This document shows, in pieces, positions 12,775 to 21,323 of a stretch of 22,842 nucleotides of DNA (within the stretch, counting starts at the first letter, position 1; every line of letters begins with the position of its first letter). The notes beneath the pieces were generated by a model. That model was not told the DNA's origin, did not search any database, and saw nothing but the letters and a program-made list of their open reading frames with translations. Source of the DNA: K189A clade bacterium (GTDB lineage Bacteria; Pseudomonadota; Gammaproteobacteria; Pseudomonadales; Azotimanducaceae); NCBI GenBank assembly GCA_007571095.1, contig RKSB01000172.1:1-22842 (forward strand). The letters are read 5' to 3'. Made by a program: the position numbers and the translations under genes.

Positions 12775-14619
12775 ATGGAAAACGTCATACTTGTCGGCAG
12801 CCTTGTCAAAGACCGCCGAGGCGACTTCCGCATCAAACCACTGTGGCAGCCGGACGGCAGGCTGTTGCGGTCTATTCAGTTGGAGCAGGCACCTGTTGAT
12901 CTGGTGTCCGGCACCTATGTCTCGGCACGTCTCAAGTCCGTTCACGGCGTGACCTATGCTTACTACCAGAAAACTCTGGGCACAGCCGACACGCCGGGTG
13001 TCGAGGTCGAAATTGCCGCAATACGTTATGGATTATTTTCGGGCTGGCCAGCAGAAGCAGAGGCAATCGCACTCAAGGCCACCAAAAAGCAACCAAGACC
13101 TGGCCAGAGAAAGGATCTTCGCCCGCTCCCCCTGTGTACCATTGATGACGAAACCGCTCGCGACCATGACGATGCCCTCTATTGTGTGCCACTCAAGCGA
13201 GGAGGATGGCGTCTCTGGGTGGCGATTGCCGATGTCTCCTGGTATGTCGAGCCGAGTGACTTGATCGACAGGGGAGCGAGAGAGCGTGGCTGTTCGGTTT
13301 ACTTCCCCGATGCGGTGTTGCCCATGCTGCCGGAATCGCTGGCCAACGACCTCTGCTCCCTGAAGCCCGGAGTGGATCGGCTCTGTCTGGTGTGTGAGAT
13401 GGTCATCGACAAGCGAGGTCAACTGGCAGATTATCGCTTTTATGAGGCACTCATGAATTCTCGTGCCCAGCTCAGTTATACCGGCGTTAATCAACTGCTG
13501 GCCGAGACAAATGAGAGCAGATTGCCGATTGGTAGCGACCGATCTTCCTTGAGTCAGACTTATCAGGAGATGAGACCTCATCTGGAAAATCTTCACGCCC
13601 TCTATCGAGCATTGAAGTCAGCCCGAGAGGAGCGGGCGGCACTGGATGTTGATCTGCCCTCCAGCCGAGTGATCTTTGAGGGTGGCCGAGTGGCTTCGAT
13701 TGAACTGGAAGAGCGAGGGGTCGCTCACCGCATGATTGAGGAGTGCATGATCATGGCCAATATATGTGCCGCCCGCAGGTGTCAGGCGCATGGCATTCCC
13801 TGCCTGTACCGTGTACACGAGCCTCCAGCCGAGGCCGATCATTTTCAGCTGGCGAGCCTGATGAGAAGAGTCGGCGTGAAAATGCCCCTTGATCGGCGCA
13901 ATCCTGCCGATTATCACGGTGCTATCCAGCAAATAAGAGACCGCCCGAACAGCAAGGTGCTGTACCTGAAAATTCTTCAGGCGATGAGCAGGGCCCTTTA
14001 CCAGACAGATAACACAGGGCACTTTGGCCTTGCTCTGGAGGAGTACACGCATTTCACTTCACCGATTCGACGTTACCCGGATCTGCTGGTGCATCGAGCC
14101 ATCAAGTACACTCTGGCAGAAGAGAGTGGAGCTTCGCCGTCGGGCCGAAAACAGACTCCTTCGTCGTCAGCCAACGGGCGGCCTTCTTCCCGCCAGATTC
14201 ACCGCCTGGGTGTGGCCTTGAACGAAGCCGCCCGGCAGGCCGAAGAGGCCGAAAGGTTCGCTGTAAACTGGCACAAGTGCCTGTTCATGAAGCGGCATAT
14301 TGGGCAGGCTTTCGATGCCACGATCACCGAAGTACGTGAGTTTGGCCTGTTTGTTGAGCTTGATTCCCTGTATGTTCAGGGCATGATCCACATTGGATCG
14401 CTGGGGCAGGATTACTTTGATTTTGAGCCAAGACGCATGCGCCTGGTTGGCAGGCATAGCAGGAAAGCCTTTGCGTTGGGAGACCGTCTCAGAGTGAGAT
14501 TACTGGAGGTCGATCAGGACCGGCAGCGACTGAATCTGGTCCCCAGCATCGCTCCTGGCCGAGAAGGCATGAGACAAAAAAAGACCTTCAAAAAAGGCAA
14601 AAGGCGGCGCAGAGGGTGA
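12775..14619 (+). CDS. rnr: Ribonuclease R, N-terminally short
   Basis: RNase R is a 3'-to-5' exoribonuclease that degrades structured RNA and takes part in rRNA and tmRNA quality control. From the ATG at 12775 the protein has 615 residues: one cold-shock-like domain (about 1-90), the RNB catalytic domain with D124, D130, D132 and D133 in TIDDETARDHDDA, the FTSPIRRYPDLLVHRAIKY signature, an S1 domain at about 510-590 and a basic tail KKTFKKGKRRRRG. E. coli RNase R has over 800 residues; the helix-turn-helix, the first cold-shock domain and most of the long basic tail are absent here. The S1 region and the neighbour rlmB identify it as RNase R rather than RNase II. The rlmB start overlaps its stop. 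Confidence 0.88.
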   Translation: MENVILVGSLVKDRRGDFRIKPLWQPDGRLLRSIQLEQAPVDLVSGTYVSARLKSVHGVTYAYYQKTLGTADTPGVEVEIAAIRYGLFSGWPAEAEAIALKATKKQPRPGQRKDLRPLPLCTIDDETARDHDDALYCVPLKRGGWRLWVAIADVSWYVEPSDLIDRGARERGCSVYFPDAVLPMLPESLANDLCSLKPGVDRLCLVCEMVIDKRGQLADYRFYEALMNSRAQLSYTGVNQLLAETNESRLPIGSDRSSLSQTYQEMRPHLENLHALYRALKSAREERAALDVDLPSSRVIFEGGRVASIELEERGVAHRMIEECMIMANICAARRCQAHGIPCLYRVHEPPAEADHFQLASLMRRVGVKMPLDRRNPADYHGAIQQIRDRPNSKVLYLKILQAMSRALYQTDNTGHFGLALEEYTHFTSPIRRYPDLLVHRAIKYTLAEESGASPSGRKQTPSSSANGRPSSRQIHRLGVALNEAARQAEEAERFAVNWHKCLFMKRHIGQAFDATITEVREFGLFVELDSLYVQGMIHIGSLGQDYFDFEPRRMRLVGRHSRKAFALGDRLRVRLLEVDQDRQRLNLVPSIAPGREGMRQKKTFKKGKRRRRG

Positions 14620-15359
14620 AGGCTGGCAAAACCCTTTGGCTGGGCGGCTGGCACACAGTCTCGGCGATTGCCAGGCATCAGCCTCACCGGCTCAGGCGAG
14701 TGCTGTTGACAGAGGGCAAGTCGAGCGGTCGACGCAAGCTACTGGTCTCCCGTCTGAAAGCCCTGGGCATAAAACCTGAAACCGTGGCCCTGGATGAACT
14801 GAACCGGTTGGTTGAGGGTGTCCATCAAGGCGTGGCGGCTCTGTGCGAGGAGGCTATAGAAGGCACTGAGGCCGAGTTGTTCGACTATCTGGAAACTCTG
14901 ACGAAGCCGCCCCTTCTTCTTCTGCTTGACGGCATACAGGATCCTCGCAATCTGGGTGCTTGTCTGCGCATCGCCGATGCCGCCGGCTGCGATGCCGTGA
15001 TTCTCGAAAAGCGCAACTCGGCACCCCTGTCTGCTCTAGCCCAAAAAGCAGCCAGCGGAGCCTGCCTGTCTCCATACAGAGTCCCTGGCCTGGTTCGAGT
15101 TGTGAACAGGCTCAAGCAGATGAATGTCTGGATATATGGTGCCGATCCTGCGGCGGACACATCTCTGTATTTGGCGAGCCTTCATGGCCCGATCGGTTGG
15201 GTGGTCGGCAGCGAGGGCTCAGGACTCAGACCTCTGCTGCGAAAGTCCTGCGACCAGCTGGTGCACATTCCCATGGCGGGTGCAGTGTCGAGCCTTAATC
15301 TGTCGGTAGCGACCGGTATATGCCTGTTTGAAACTCGCCGCCAGCAGTCCGACCGGTAA
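14616..15359 (+). CDS. rlmB: 23S rRNA (guanosine-2'-O-)-methyltransferase RlmB
   Basis: RlmB methylates the 2'-O of G2251 in the peptidyl-transferase P-loop of 23S rRNA. The 247-residue protein has the N-terminal substrate-binding region (GWHTVSAIAR at 11-20) and a SpoU-type SPOUT domain with LDGIQDPRNLGACLRIADAAG at about 104-124 and the knot motifs GSEGSGLRPLL and IPMAGAVSSLNLSVATGI near the C-terminus. The GTG start overlaps the rnr stop by four bases (GTGA), so translation is coupled. The rnr-rlmB pair is a conserved gammaproteobacterial arrangement. It converges on fusA with a 45-bp gap that shows no clear terminator. Confidence 0.94.
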   Translation: MKAGKTLWLGGWHTVSAIARHQPHRLRRVLLTEGKSSGRRKLLVSRLKALGIKPETVALDELNRLVEGVHQGVAALCEEAIEGTEAELFDYLETLTKPPLLLLLDGIQDPRNLGACLRIADAAGCDAVILEKRNSAPLSALAQKAASGACLSPYRVPGLVRVVNRLKQMNVWIYGADPAADTSLYLASLHGPIGWVVGSEGSGLRPLLRKSCDQLVHIPMAGAVSSLNLSVATGICLFETRRQQSDR

Positions 15360-15404
15360 CCTTTTCGCCGTCTGTCGTCTATACCAGCGAAAGGCAGGTC
15401 GTTT

Positions 15405-17474
15405 TCAGCGGTCGATGCGAGTTGCTTCCGTGTAGCTGTCAGGTTCCATGCTGTAGGTGGCACGTCCCTGAGTGGCCGACCTAAGCCAGGTCAAATAACC
15501 AAACATTTGAGCCAGTGGCACTTTCGACTGGATAGACCGACCGACCGGCAGGTCGTCGATGCTGACGACCAGACCGCGGCGACGGTTCAAATCGTTGATG
15601 ATGTCTCCCGTGTAGTCTTCGGGCGTGATAATTTCAACCTTCATGACGGGTTCGAGCAGTACCGGGTCAGCCTTCATCATGCCTTCACGGAGAGCCATGG
15701 CTGCGACCAGCCGAAAGGCTCCGGCGCTGGAATCGGTATCGTGACTGTCGCCGTCATACAAGGTCGCCTTGACGCCTGTCAGCGGATAATTGGCTAGCAT
15801 TCCGCAACTGGCTTGAGCATACAGCCCCGTTCTGACTGCCTCAATAAATTCATCGGTCAAAGCATCGTCTGGCATGCTGTTTACAAAGCTGAAGCCCTGA
15901 GTCGGGTCCTGAGGACTCAGTTCCAGGCAAATGTGTGCGTATTGCGGCTGTTGGTCATTTGCATGAGTAAACCGAGAGTCCTGGCGAACGGATTGTCGAA
16001 TGGTCTCACGATAAGAGACCTGGGGCCTGCCGACCCTTACCTGGGCACCAAACTCTCTCTGGATTCGGTCGGCAACAACCTCGAGATGCAACTCACCCAT
16101 ACCGGAAACGACTGTTTGGCCAGACTCGGTATTTTTTTGTACATGCAAAGAGGGGTCTTCTCTGGTCAGAATACCCAGTGCTTCTTCAAGTTTGTCCTCA
16201 TCAGAACCGGATGCTGGCTCCACCGCCATCGTAATGACCGGTGCTGGAAACTCGATTTTCTCCAGTATGATGGGCGATTGCTGGTCGCAGAGAGTGTCGC
16301 CGGTGATGACGTTTTTGAGGCCGGCCAGCGCGACAATGTCGCCGGCTTTTACAGCCTCCAGGTCTTCTCTCTTGTTGGCGTGCATCTGCAACATACGATG
16401 AATTCGTTCTTTGCGCTTTTTCAGCGGATTGAGCACCGCACTGCCAGTGCGCAGTTTTCCAGAATAAAGCCTCACAAAGGTCAGGCTACCGACAAAGGGG
16501 TCATTGGCTACCTTGAATGCCAGTGCCGCCAGAGGCTCCTGTTCGGAGCAGCTTCGGAGAAGGGTTTCGCCAGACATGGATTCGCCTTCAACCTGCTCCA
16601 TGTCGGTCGGTGCCGGCAAATAGTCGACAATCGCATCCAGCATGGATTGTAGCCCCTTGTTGCGAAAGGCAGCCCCGCAGAAAACAGGCACAATTTCGTT
16701 GCTCAGGGTTCTTTTCCTCAGCCCCGTTCTGATTTCTTCATCGGTCAGGTCGCCTTGCTCCAGGTAGCGTTCCAGTAACTCCTCCGATGTTTCGGCCGCC
16801 GCTTCGGCCAACTGCTGGCGACCTTCAATCGCCGCCTGCCGCAAGGTTTCGGGAATTTCCGCAGTCGAGGGATTGAGCCCCAGGTCATCGTCAGACCAGT
16901 AGAGAGCCCGCCGAGTAATCAGGTCGACCACTCCTTGAAACTCGTCTTCAGCCCCTATCGGAATCTGAAGAGGAATCGGCTCGGCCTTGAGTCGCGAGCG
17001 AATCTGGCTCATCACTCGATAATAGTCGGCACCGACGCGATCCATCTTGTTGACAAAGGCAATGCGCGGCACTCGGTATTTGTCAGCCTGTTTCCAGACC
17101 GTTTCGGACTGAGGCTCGACACCTGCCACTCCACAAAAAACGACTACTGCGCTGTCCAGCACTCTCAGCGAACGCTCTACCTCGATGGTGAAATCGACAT
17201 GTCCCGGTGTGTCGATGATGTTGATCCGATGTTCCGGGTACTGTCTGTGTGTGCCGCTCCAGAAGCAGGTGGTGGCCGCCGAGGTGATGGTGATACCCCG
17301 TTCCTGTTCCTGCTTCATCCAGTCCATCACCGCAGTTCCGTCGTTGACCTCGCCCATTTTGTGCGAGATGCCGGTGTAAAAAAGGATGCGTTCAGTAACC
17401 GTTGTCTTGCCGGCATCGACGTGAGCCACGATGCCTATGTTGCGGTAACGTTCTACGGGATGGTTTTTGGCCAC
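15405..17474 (-). CDS. fusA: Elongation factor G
   Basis: EF-G is the GTPase that drives ribosomal translocation and, with RRF, recycling. The 689-residue protein has the G-domain motifs AHVDAGKT (17-24), the switch region with ERGITITSAATT near 58-69, DTPGH (88-92) and NKMD (142-145), followed by the usual domains II-V ending in MFGYLTWLRSATQGRATYSME. It is slightly shorter than E. coli EF-G (704). It starts with GTG. It is the third gene after rpsL and rpsG, as in the str operon, which marks it as the housekeeping copy rather than a fusA2 paralogue. The tuf gene that often follows is absent; the next gene is the convergent rlmB. Confidence 0.96.
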   Translation of the reverse strand: MAKNHPVERYRNIGIVAHVDAGKTTVTERILFYTGISHKMGEVNDGTAVMDWMKQEQERGITITSAATTCFWSGTHRQYPEHRINIIDTPGHVDFTIEVERSLRVLDSAVVVFCGVAGVEPQSETVWKQADKYRVPRIAFVNKMDRVGADYYRVMSQIRSRLKAEPIPLQIPIGAEDEFQGVVDLITRRALYWSDDDLGLNPSTAEIPETLRQAAIEGRQQLAEAAAETSEELLERYLEQGDLTDEEIRTGLRKRTLSNEIVPVFCGAAFRNKGLQSMLDAIVDYLPAPTDMEQVEGESMSGETLLRSCSEQEPLAALAFKVANDPFVGSLTFVRLYSGKLRTGSAVLNPLKKRKERIHRMLQMHANKREDLEAVKAGDIVALAGLKNVITGDTLCDQQSPIILEKIEFPAPVITMAVEPASGSDEDKLEEALGILTREDPSLHVQKNTESGQTVVSGMGELHLEVVADRIQREFGAQVRVGRPQVSYRETIRQSVRQDSRFTHANDQQPQYAHICLELSPQDPTQGFSFVNSMPDDALTDEFIEAVRTGLYAQASCGMLANYPLTGVKATLYDGDSHDTDSSAGAFRLVAAMALREGMMKADPVLLEPVMKVEIITPEDYTGDIINDLNRRRGLVVSIDDLPVGRSIQSKVPLAQMFGYLTWLRSATQGRATYSMEPDSYTEATRIDR

Positions 17475-17527
17475 GGCTTTTTGAGCCTTTGTCGAAAGCG
17501 GTCTTGCTTCAGCAGGGAGGGCGAGGG

Positions 17528-17995
17528 CTAGAAACGATAATGGGAGAAGGCGCGGTTGGCTTCAGCCATCTTGTACATGTCTTCGCGCCTCTTGACGGCC
17601 AGGCCGCGCCCTTCGGAGGCATCCAGCATTTCGCCGGCCAGCCGAAACGACATGGATTTTTCGCCCCGCTTGCGGGCACTTTCAACCAGCCAGCGCATCG
17701 CCAGTGCCTTTCTTCGATTGGGTCGAACCTCTACCGGCACCTGATAGGTAGCTCCTCCGATGCGCCGTGATTTGACTTCCACCTGAGGGGCTATGGCCTC
17801 CAGTGCCTTTTCGAAGGTCTGGATAGGGTTTCTGCTGCGTCCTTCGATCTGCGACAGCGCGCCATAGACGATCTGTTCGGCCACCGACTTCTTGCCGTTT
17901 GACATGATGCGATTGATGAACTTCGCCAACTGGGTGTTCTTGTACTTGGGGTCCGGCAGGATTTCTCTTTTGACCGCAACTTTTCTTCTTGGCAT
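17528..17995 (-). CDS. rpsG: 30S ribosomal protein S7
   Basis: S7 nucleates assembly of the 30S head by binding the 3' major domain of 16S rRNA and lines the exit site. The 155-residue protein is the common short form, starting MPRRKVAVKR and containing GKKSVAEQIVYGAL near 34-47, VKSRRIGGATYQVP near 73-86 and a closing KMAEANRAFSHYRF. It lies 53 bp after rpsL and 53 bp before fusA in the str operon order. In E. coli S7 also represses this operon by binding the rpsL-rpsG intercistronic RNA; I cannot see whether that site is kept here. Confidence 0.97.
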   Translation of the reverse strand: MPRRKVAVKREILPDPKYKNTQLAKFINRIMSNGKKSVAEQIVYGALSQIEGRSRNPIQTFEKALEAIAPQVEVKSRRIGGATYQVPVEVRPNRRKALAMRWLVESARKRGEKSMSFRLAGEMLDASEGRGLAVKRREDMYKMAEANRAFSHYRF

Positions 17996-18048
17996 GAGTT
18001 TATCTCTTGGCCGGCGCAGACTCTTCGCAACGAGTCGGCCGAAGTCTC

Positions 18049-18420
18049 TTATTTGGGTCGCTTGGCACCATACTTGGATCGTCTCTGTTTGCGTTCAGAC
18101 ACTCCGTAGGTGTCGAGGGCCCCTCTCACCGTGTGATAGCGCACTCCCGGCAAATCCTTGACTCGTCCACCACGCACAAGCACCACCGAGTGTTCCTGCA
18201 GGTTGTGGCCTTCGCCTCCTATGTAGGAGATGACCTCATACCCATTGGTCAGGCGCACTTTACACACCTTGCGCAGTGCCGAATTTGGCTTCTTTGGCTT
18301 GGCTGTGTAGACTCTTGTACAGACTCCGCGTTTTTGCGGATTGCCTTCCAGAGCCGGTACTCCGCTCTTTTTGAGCTTGCGCCGCCGAGGCTTGCGAATC
18401 AATTGACCGATGGTCGCCAC
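18049..18420 (-). CDS. rpsL: 30S ribosomal protein S12
   Basis: S12 sits at the decoding centre of the 30S subunit and controls translational accuracy. The 123-residue protein begins MATIGQLIRKPRRR and contains the invariant PKKPNSALRKVCKVRLTNG, GGEGHNLQEHSV and GGRVKDLPGVRYHTVRGALD blocks. The lysines corresponding to K43 and K88 (TAKPKKPNS, GGRVKDLPG), where streptomycin-resistance changes arise, are wild type. It starts with GTG behind a strong GGAGGA ribosome site. It heads the rpsL-rpsG-fusA operon and has a near-consensus promoter about 70-100 bp upstream. Confidence 0.97.
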   Translation of the reverse strand: MATIGQLIRKPRRRKLKKSGVPALEGNPQKRGVCTRVYTAKPKKPNSALRKVCKVRLTNGYEVISYIGGEGHNLQEHSVVLVRGGRVKDLPGVRYHTVRGALDTYGVSERKQRRSKYGAKRPK

Positions 18421-18490
18421 TTGAGTCCTCCAAAGATTTTGTCGTTGAGCGGCAGGGTTGACGATACACCTGCTCTGGGCAGGACAGAAT

Positions 18491-18518
18491 ATTCTAGCAG
18501 GTATATTTCTCTGGTCAA
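18491..18518 (-). promoter_or_regulatory. str operon (rpsL) promoter
   Basis: On the minus strand TTGACC (18518-18513) and TAGAAT (18496-18491) are spaced by 16 bp, each matching five of six consensus bases. The start point would be near 18484, leaving a leader of about 64 nt to rpsL. A small hairpin (CCTGC CCAGA GCAGG) lies at the very start of that leader. Confidence 0.65.
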
Positions 18519-18563
18519 TTCGCCTCGAATTCCAGCCGATACTTCAAGCTTCGGGCTTTATCC

Positions 18564-18569
18564 TATAAT
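18564..18569 (+). promoter_or_regulatory. Candidate aceE promoter -10 box
   Basis: A perfect TATAAT lies 37 bp before the aceE ATG and would give a start point near 18576. No good -35 box is found at 16-18 bp upstream, so the promoter may depend on an activator or be a chance match. It lies about 45 bp from the divergent rpsL -35 box. Confidence 0.35.
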
Positions 18570-18605
18570 TTCACCGGAGAGTGTCGGCGGAACTTGAATC
18601 TATCC

Positions 18606-21269
18606 ATGACCGATCTGGATTGGCAGCAGGAGCAGGCGGAGTGGCGAGAGGCACTGTCCAGCCTGATTAACGTTCGAGGTTGCGAGCAGGCTCGGCAGAT
18701 ACTGGAGCAGTTGCAAAACACTGCCAGACAGTCAGGAGTTTCTGTGACCGAGACCCTGAATACGCCTTACTGCAACACGATCCCAGCCGCCGAACAGCCC
18801 CCCTATCCCGGCAATATCGAGCTTGAAAACCGTATTGAGAATATCCTGCGCTGGAATGCGGCAGCCATGGTATTGCAGGCGCAAGACAGTGGAGCCGGCG
18901 TTGGCGGCCATATCGCAACCTATGCATCGGCCGCCACCATGATGGAGGTCGGCTTCAACCATATTTTTCGCAACGCCAGCCCCGATTATGGCGGTGATCT
19001 CGTCCATTTTCAGGCACATACGGCACCCGGCATCTATGCTCGCGCCATGCTTGAGGGCCGCCTGCCGAAGGAAAGGCTTGAGAATTTTCGTCGTGAGCTG
19101 GCACAGGGAGGCGGCCTGTCCTCTTACCCGCATCCTTGTCGAATGCCTGATTTCTGGCACACCGCCTGTGCTTCCATGGGTCTGTCCACGCCGGTTGCCA
19201 TCTATCAGGCAAGGTTTGCCAAATATCTCGAAGCCCGAGGGCTGAAGCTGACCAACGGCGGCAAGGTCTGGGTTTTCGTGGGTGACGGTGAAGCCGATGA
19301 ACCTGAGGTGCTGGGCACAATCAATGTTGCTTCGCGCGAACAACTGGACAACCTGGTGCTGGTGGTCAACTGCAACCTTCAGCGACTGGACGGTCCGGTG
19401 CGCGGCAACGGCAAGATCATTCAGGAACTGGAGCGGTCATTTCGGGGTGCCGACTGGAATGTGCTCAAGGTGATCTGGGGTAGCGGCTGGGACCCTCTGT
19501 TCCATCGGGATATCCAAGGGTTGCTTCAGCAGAGGATGGAGCAGGCCCTGGATGGTGATTACCAGAGGTACACGGTCATGCCGGGCGAAGCTGTGCGCGA
19601 ACACTGGGTCGAGAAGACACCCGAACTCAAGGCTCTCATGGACTCCCTGACCGACGAGGAAATCAAGTCCATCAAGCGGGGCGGCCAGGATCAAATCAAG
19701 ATTTATGCAGCCTTTCAAGAGGCTGCCCGAGCATCAGACAGGCCGACAGTTATTCTGTGCAAGACAGTCAAGGGCGACGGGCTGGGTGCCGCCGGCAGCA
19801 ACACGGTTCACCAGAAAAAACAGCTCACCGCCAAAGAGAGAGTCGAGTTTGCTCGCCGGCTGGGCATACCGCATGCTCAAAAGGACATGGTTCGTGCAGG
19901 CTTTTACCAGCCGCCCGAGGACTCCGAAGAAGTTCGGTATATTCGTGATCGAAGAAAGGCTCTGGGCGGCTTTGTGCCGCAACGCCAAATCCATTGCCCC
20001 AGCCTGAAAGCCCCTGAGTTGAAAGAGTTCAGAGAGTTTCTCGACAGCAGCGGAAAGCGTTCTGTATCTACCACCATGGTCATGGTACGCATTCTGTCGA
20101 AGCTGGTCCGCCATTCCGACATCGGCCGCTACATCGTACCCATCGTACCGGACGAAGCGCGTACTTTTGGCATGGACGGCCTATGCTCAACCGCCGGCAT
20201 CTACTCGCCTCTGGGTCAGCAATACAGTCCGGTTGACGAGGGCACCATTGCCCCCTACCGAGAGGCCCGTGACGGCCAGGTTCTGCAGGAGGGTATCTGC
20301 GAAGTTGGCGCGATGGCTTCCTTTATGGCTGCGGGTACTGCTTATGCCAACCATGCCGTTCCCACCATTCCGTTTTACATTTTTTATTCGATATTCGGTT
20401 TTCAGCGCGTGGGCGACATGATCTGGGCCTGCGGCGACAGCCTGTGCAGGGGCTTTCTGCTGGGCGGTACCTCGGGGCGGACCACGCTGAACGGGGAGGG
20501 CGTGCAGCATCAGGACGGCCACTCTCAACTCGTGGCAAACACCATCCCCAATCTGAAGAGTTATGACCCGGCCTTTGGTTATGAATTGGCGATTATTATT
20601 CAGGCAGGCATTCGCCGAATGTATCAGCAGCAGGAAAACCTGTTTTACTATCTGACTGTCACCAATCAAAGCCAGGTCATGCCGGCTGCCCCCAGGCGTT
20701 CCAGCCTGCCCGAAGAAGTCCTGAAGGGGCTCTACAGGTTCAGCACCACTCGGAGTGCAAAAAGCGAAGCCAAACAGGCGAAGGTCAATCTTTTTGGCAG
20801 CGGTGCCATCATGCAGGAGGTGCTGAAAGCCCGAGATCTGTTGCTGGCCGAAGGGCTGGCTGTAGATGTGTGGAGCGTAACCAGTTACAACGAACTCCTG
20901 AGAGAAGCACTGGAGGTTGAGCGGGCCAACATGCTTTCCTTCACCACTCGACCAAAAAAACCTTTTGTGGCCACAAGGCTGGCCGGAGCAGAGGGTGTTT
21001 TTGTGGCCGCCACAGACTATATGAAGGCACTGCCGGAAAGCATTTCCCGCTGGATACCCGGACCCTACACCGTACTGGGTACCGATGGTTTTGGCTTGAG
21101 CGAGGAGCGGAGTGTTCTGAGAAACTGGTTTGAGGTCAGCGAACGCTGGATTGCCTATGCGGCAATGGTTTTACTGGTCAGAGAAAAGCGGTTCGACCCG
21201 AATCGCCTGAAAGCCCGAGTCGCCCAATGGCAGCTTGACCTCGGCAAGACCGCTGCGGCCGATCTTTAG
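18606..21269 (+). CDS. aceE: Pyruvate dehydrogenase E1 component (homodimeric type)
   Basis: AceE is the thiamine-diphosphate-dependent E1 subunit of the pyruvate dehydrogenase complex; it decarboxylates pyruvate and acetylates the lipoyl arms of E2. From the ATG at 18606 it has 887 residues, equal to E. coli AceE. Visible features are NTIPAAEQPPYPGNIELE, the FQAHTAPGIYARAMLEGRL stretch, SSYPHP, and the ThDP motif GDGEADEPE through to NCNLQRLDGPVRGNGKI (near residues 223-266). An in-frame TTG four codons earlier is an alternative start; neither has a good ribosome site. The partners aceF (E2) and lpd (E3) are not adjacent; nadE follows instead, 54 bp downstream. Confidence 0.96.
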   Translation: MTDLDWQQEQAEWREALSSLINVRGCEQARQILEQLQNTARQSGVSVTETLNTPYCNTIPAAEQPPYPGNIELENRIENILRWNAAAMVLQAQDSGAGVGGHIATYASAATMMEVGFNHIFRNASPDYGGDLVHFQAHTAPGIYARAMLEGRLPKERLENFRRELAQGGGLSSYPHPCRMPDFWHTACASMGLSTPVAIYQARFAKYLEARGLKLTNGGKVWVFVGDGEADEPEVLGTINVASREQLDNLVLVVNCNLQRLDGPVRGNGKIIQELERSFRGADWNVLKVIWGSGWDPLFHRDIQGLLQQRMEQALDGDYQRYTVMPGEAVREHWVEKTPELKALMDSLTDEEIKSIKRGGQDQIKIYAAFQEAARASDRPTVILCKTVKGDGLGAAGSNTVHQKKQLTAKERVEFARRLGIPHAQKDMVRAGFYQPPEDSEEVRYIRDRRKALGGFVPQRQIHCPSLKAPELKEFREFLDSSGKRSVSTTMVMVRILSKLVRHSDIGRYIVPIVPDEARTFGMDGLCSTAGIYSPLGQQYSPVDEGTIAPYREARDGQVLQEGICEVGAMASFMAAGTAYANHAVPTIPFYIFYSIFGFQRVGDMIWACGDSLCRGFLLGGTSGRTTLNGEGVQHQDGHSQLVANTIPNLKSYDPAFGYELAIIIQAGIRRMYQQQENLFYYLTVTNQSQVMPAAPRRSSLPEEVLKGLYRFSTTRSAKSEAKQAKVNLFGSGAIMQEVLKARDLLLAEGLAVDVWSVTSYNELLREALEVERANMLSFTTRPKKPFVATRLAGAEGVFVAATDYMKALPESISRWIPGPYTVLGTDGFGLSEERSVLRNWFEVSERWIAYAAMVLLVREKRFDPNRLKARVAQWQLDLGKTAAADL

Positions 21270-21323
21270 CTCGCCTGTTCGAGCCTTTCACCCCTTCACT
21301 CTCACCCCTGCCGAGTTCATAGT

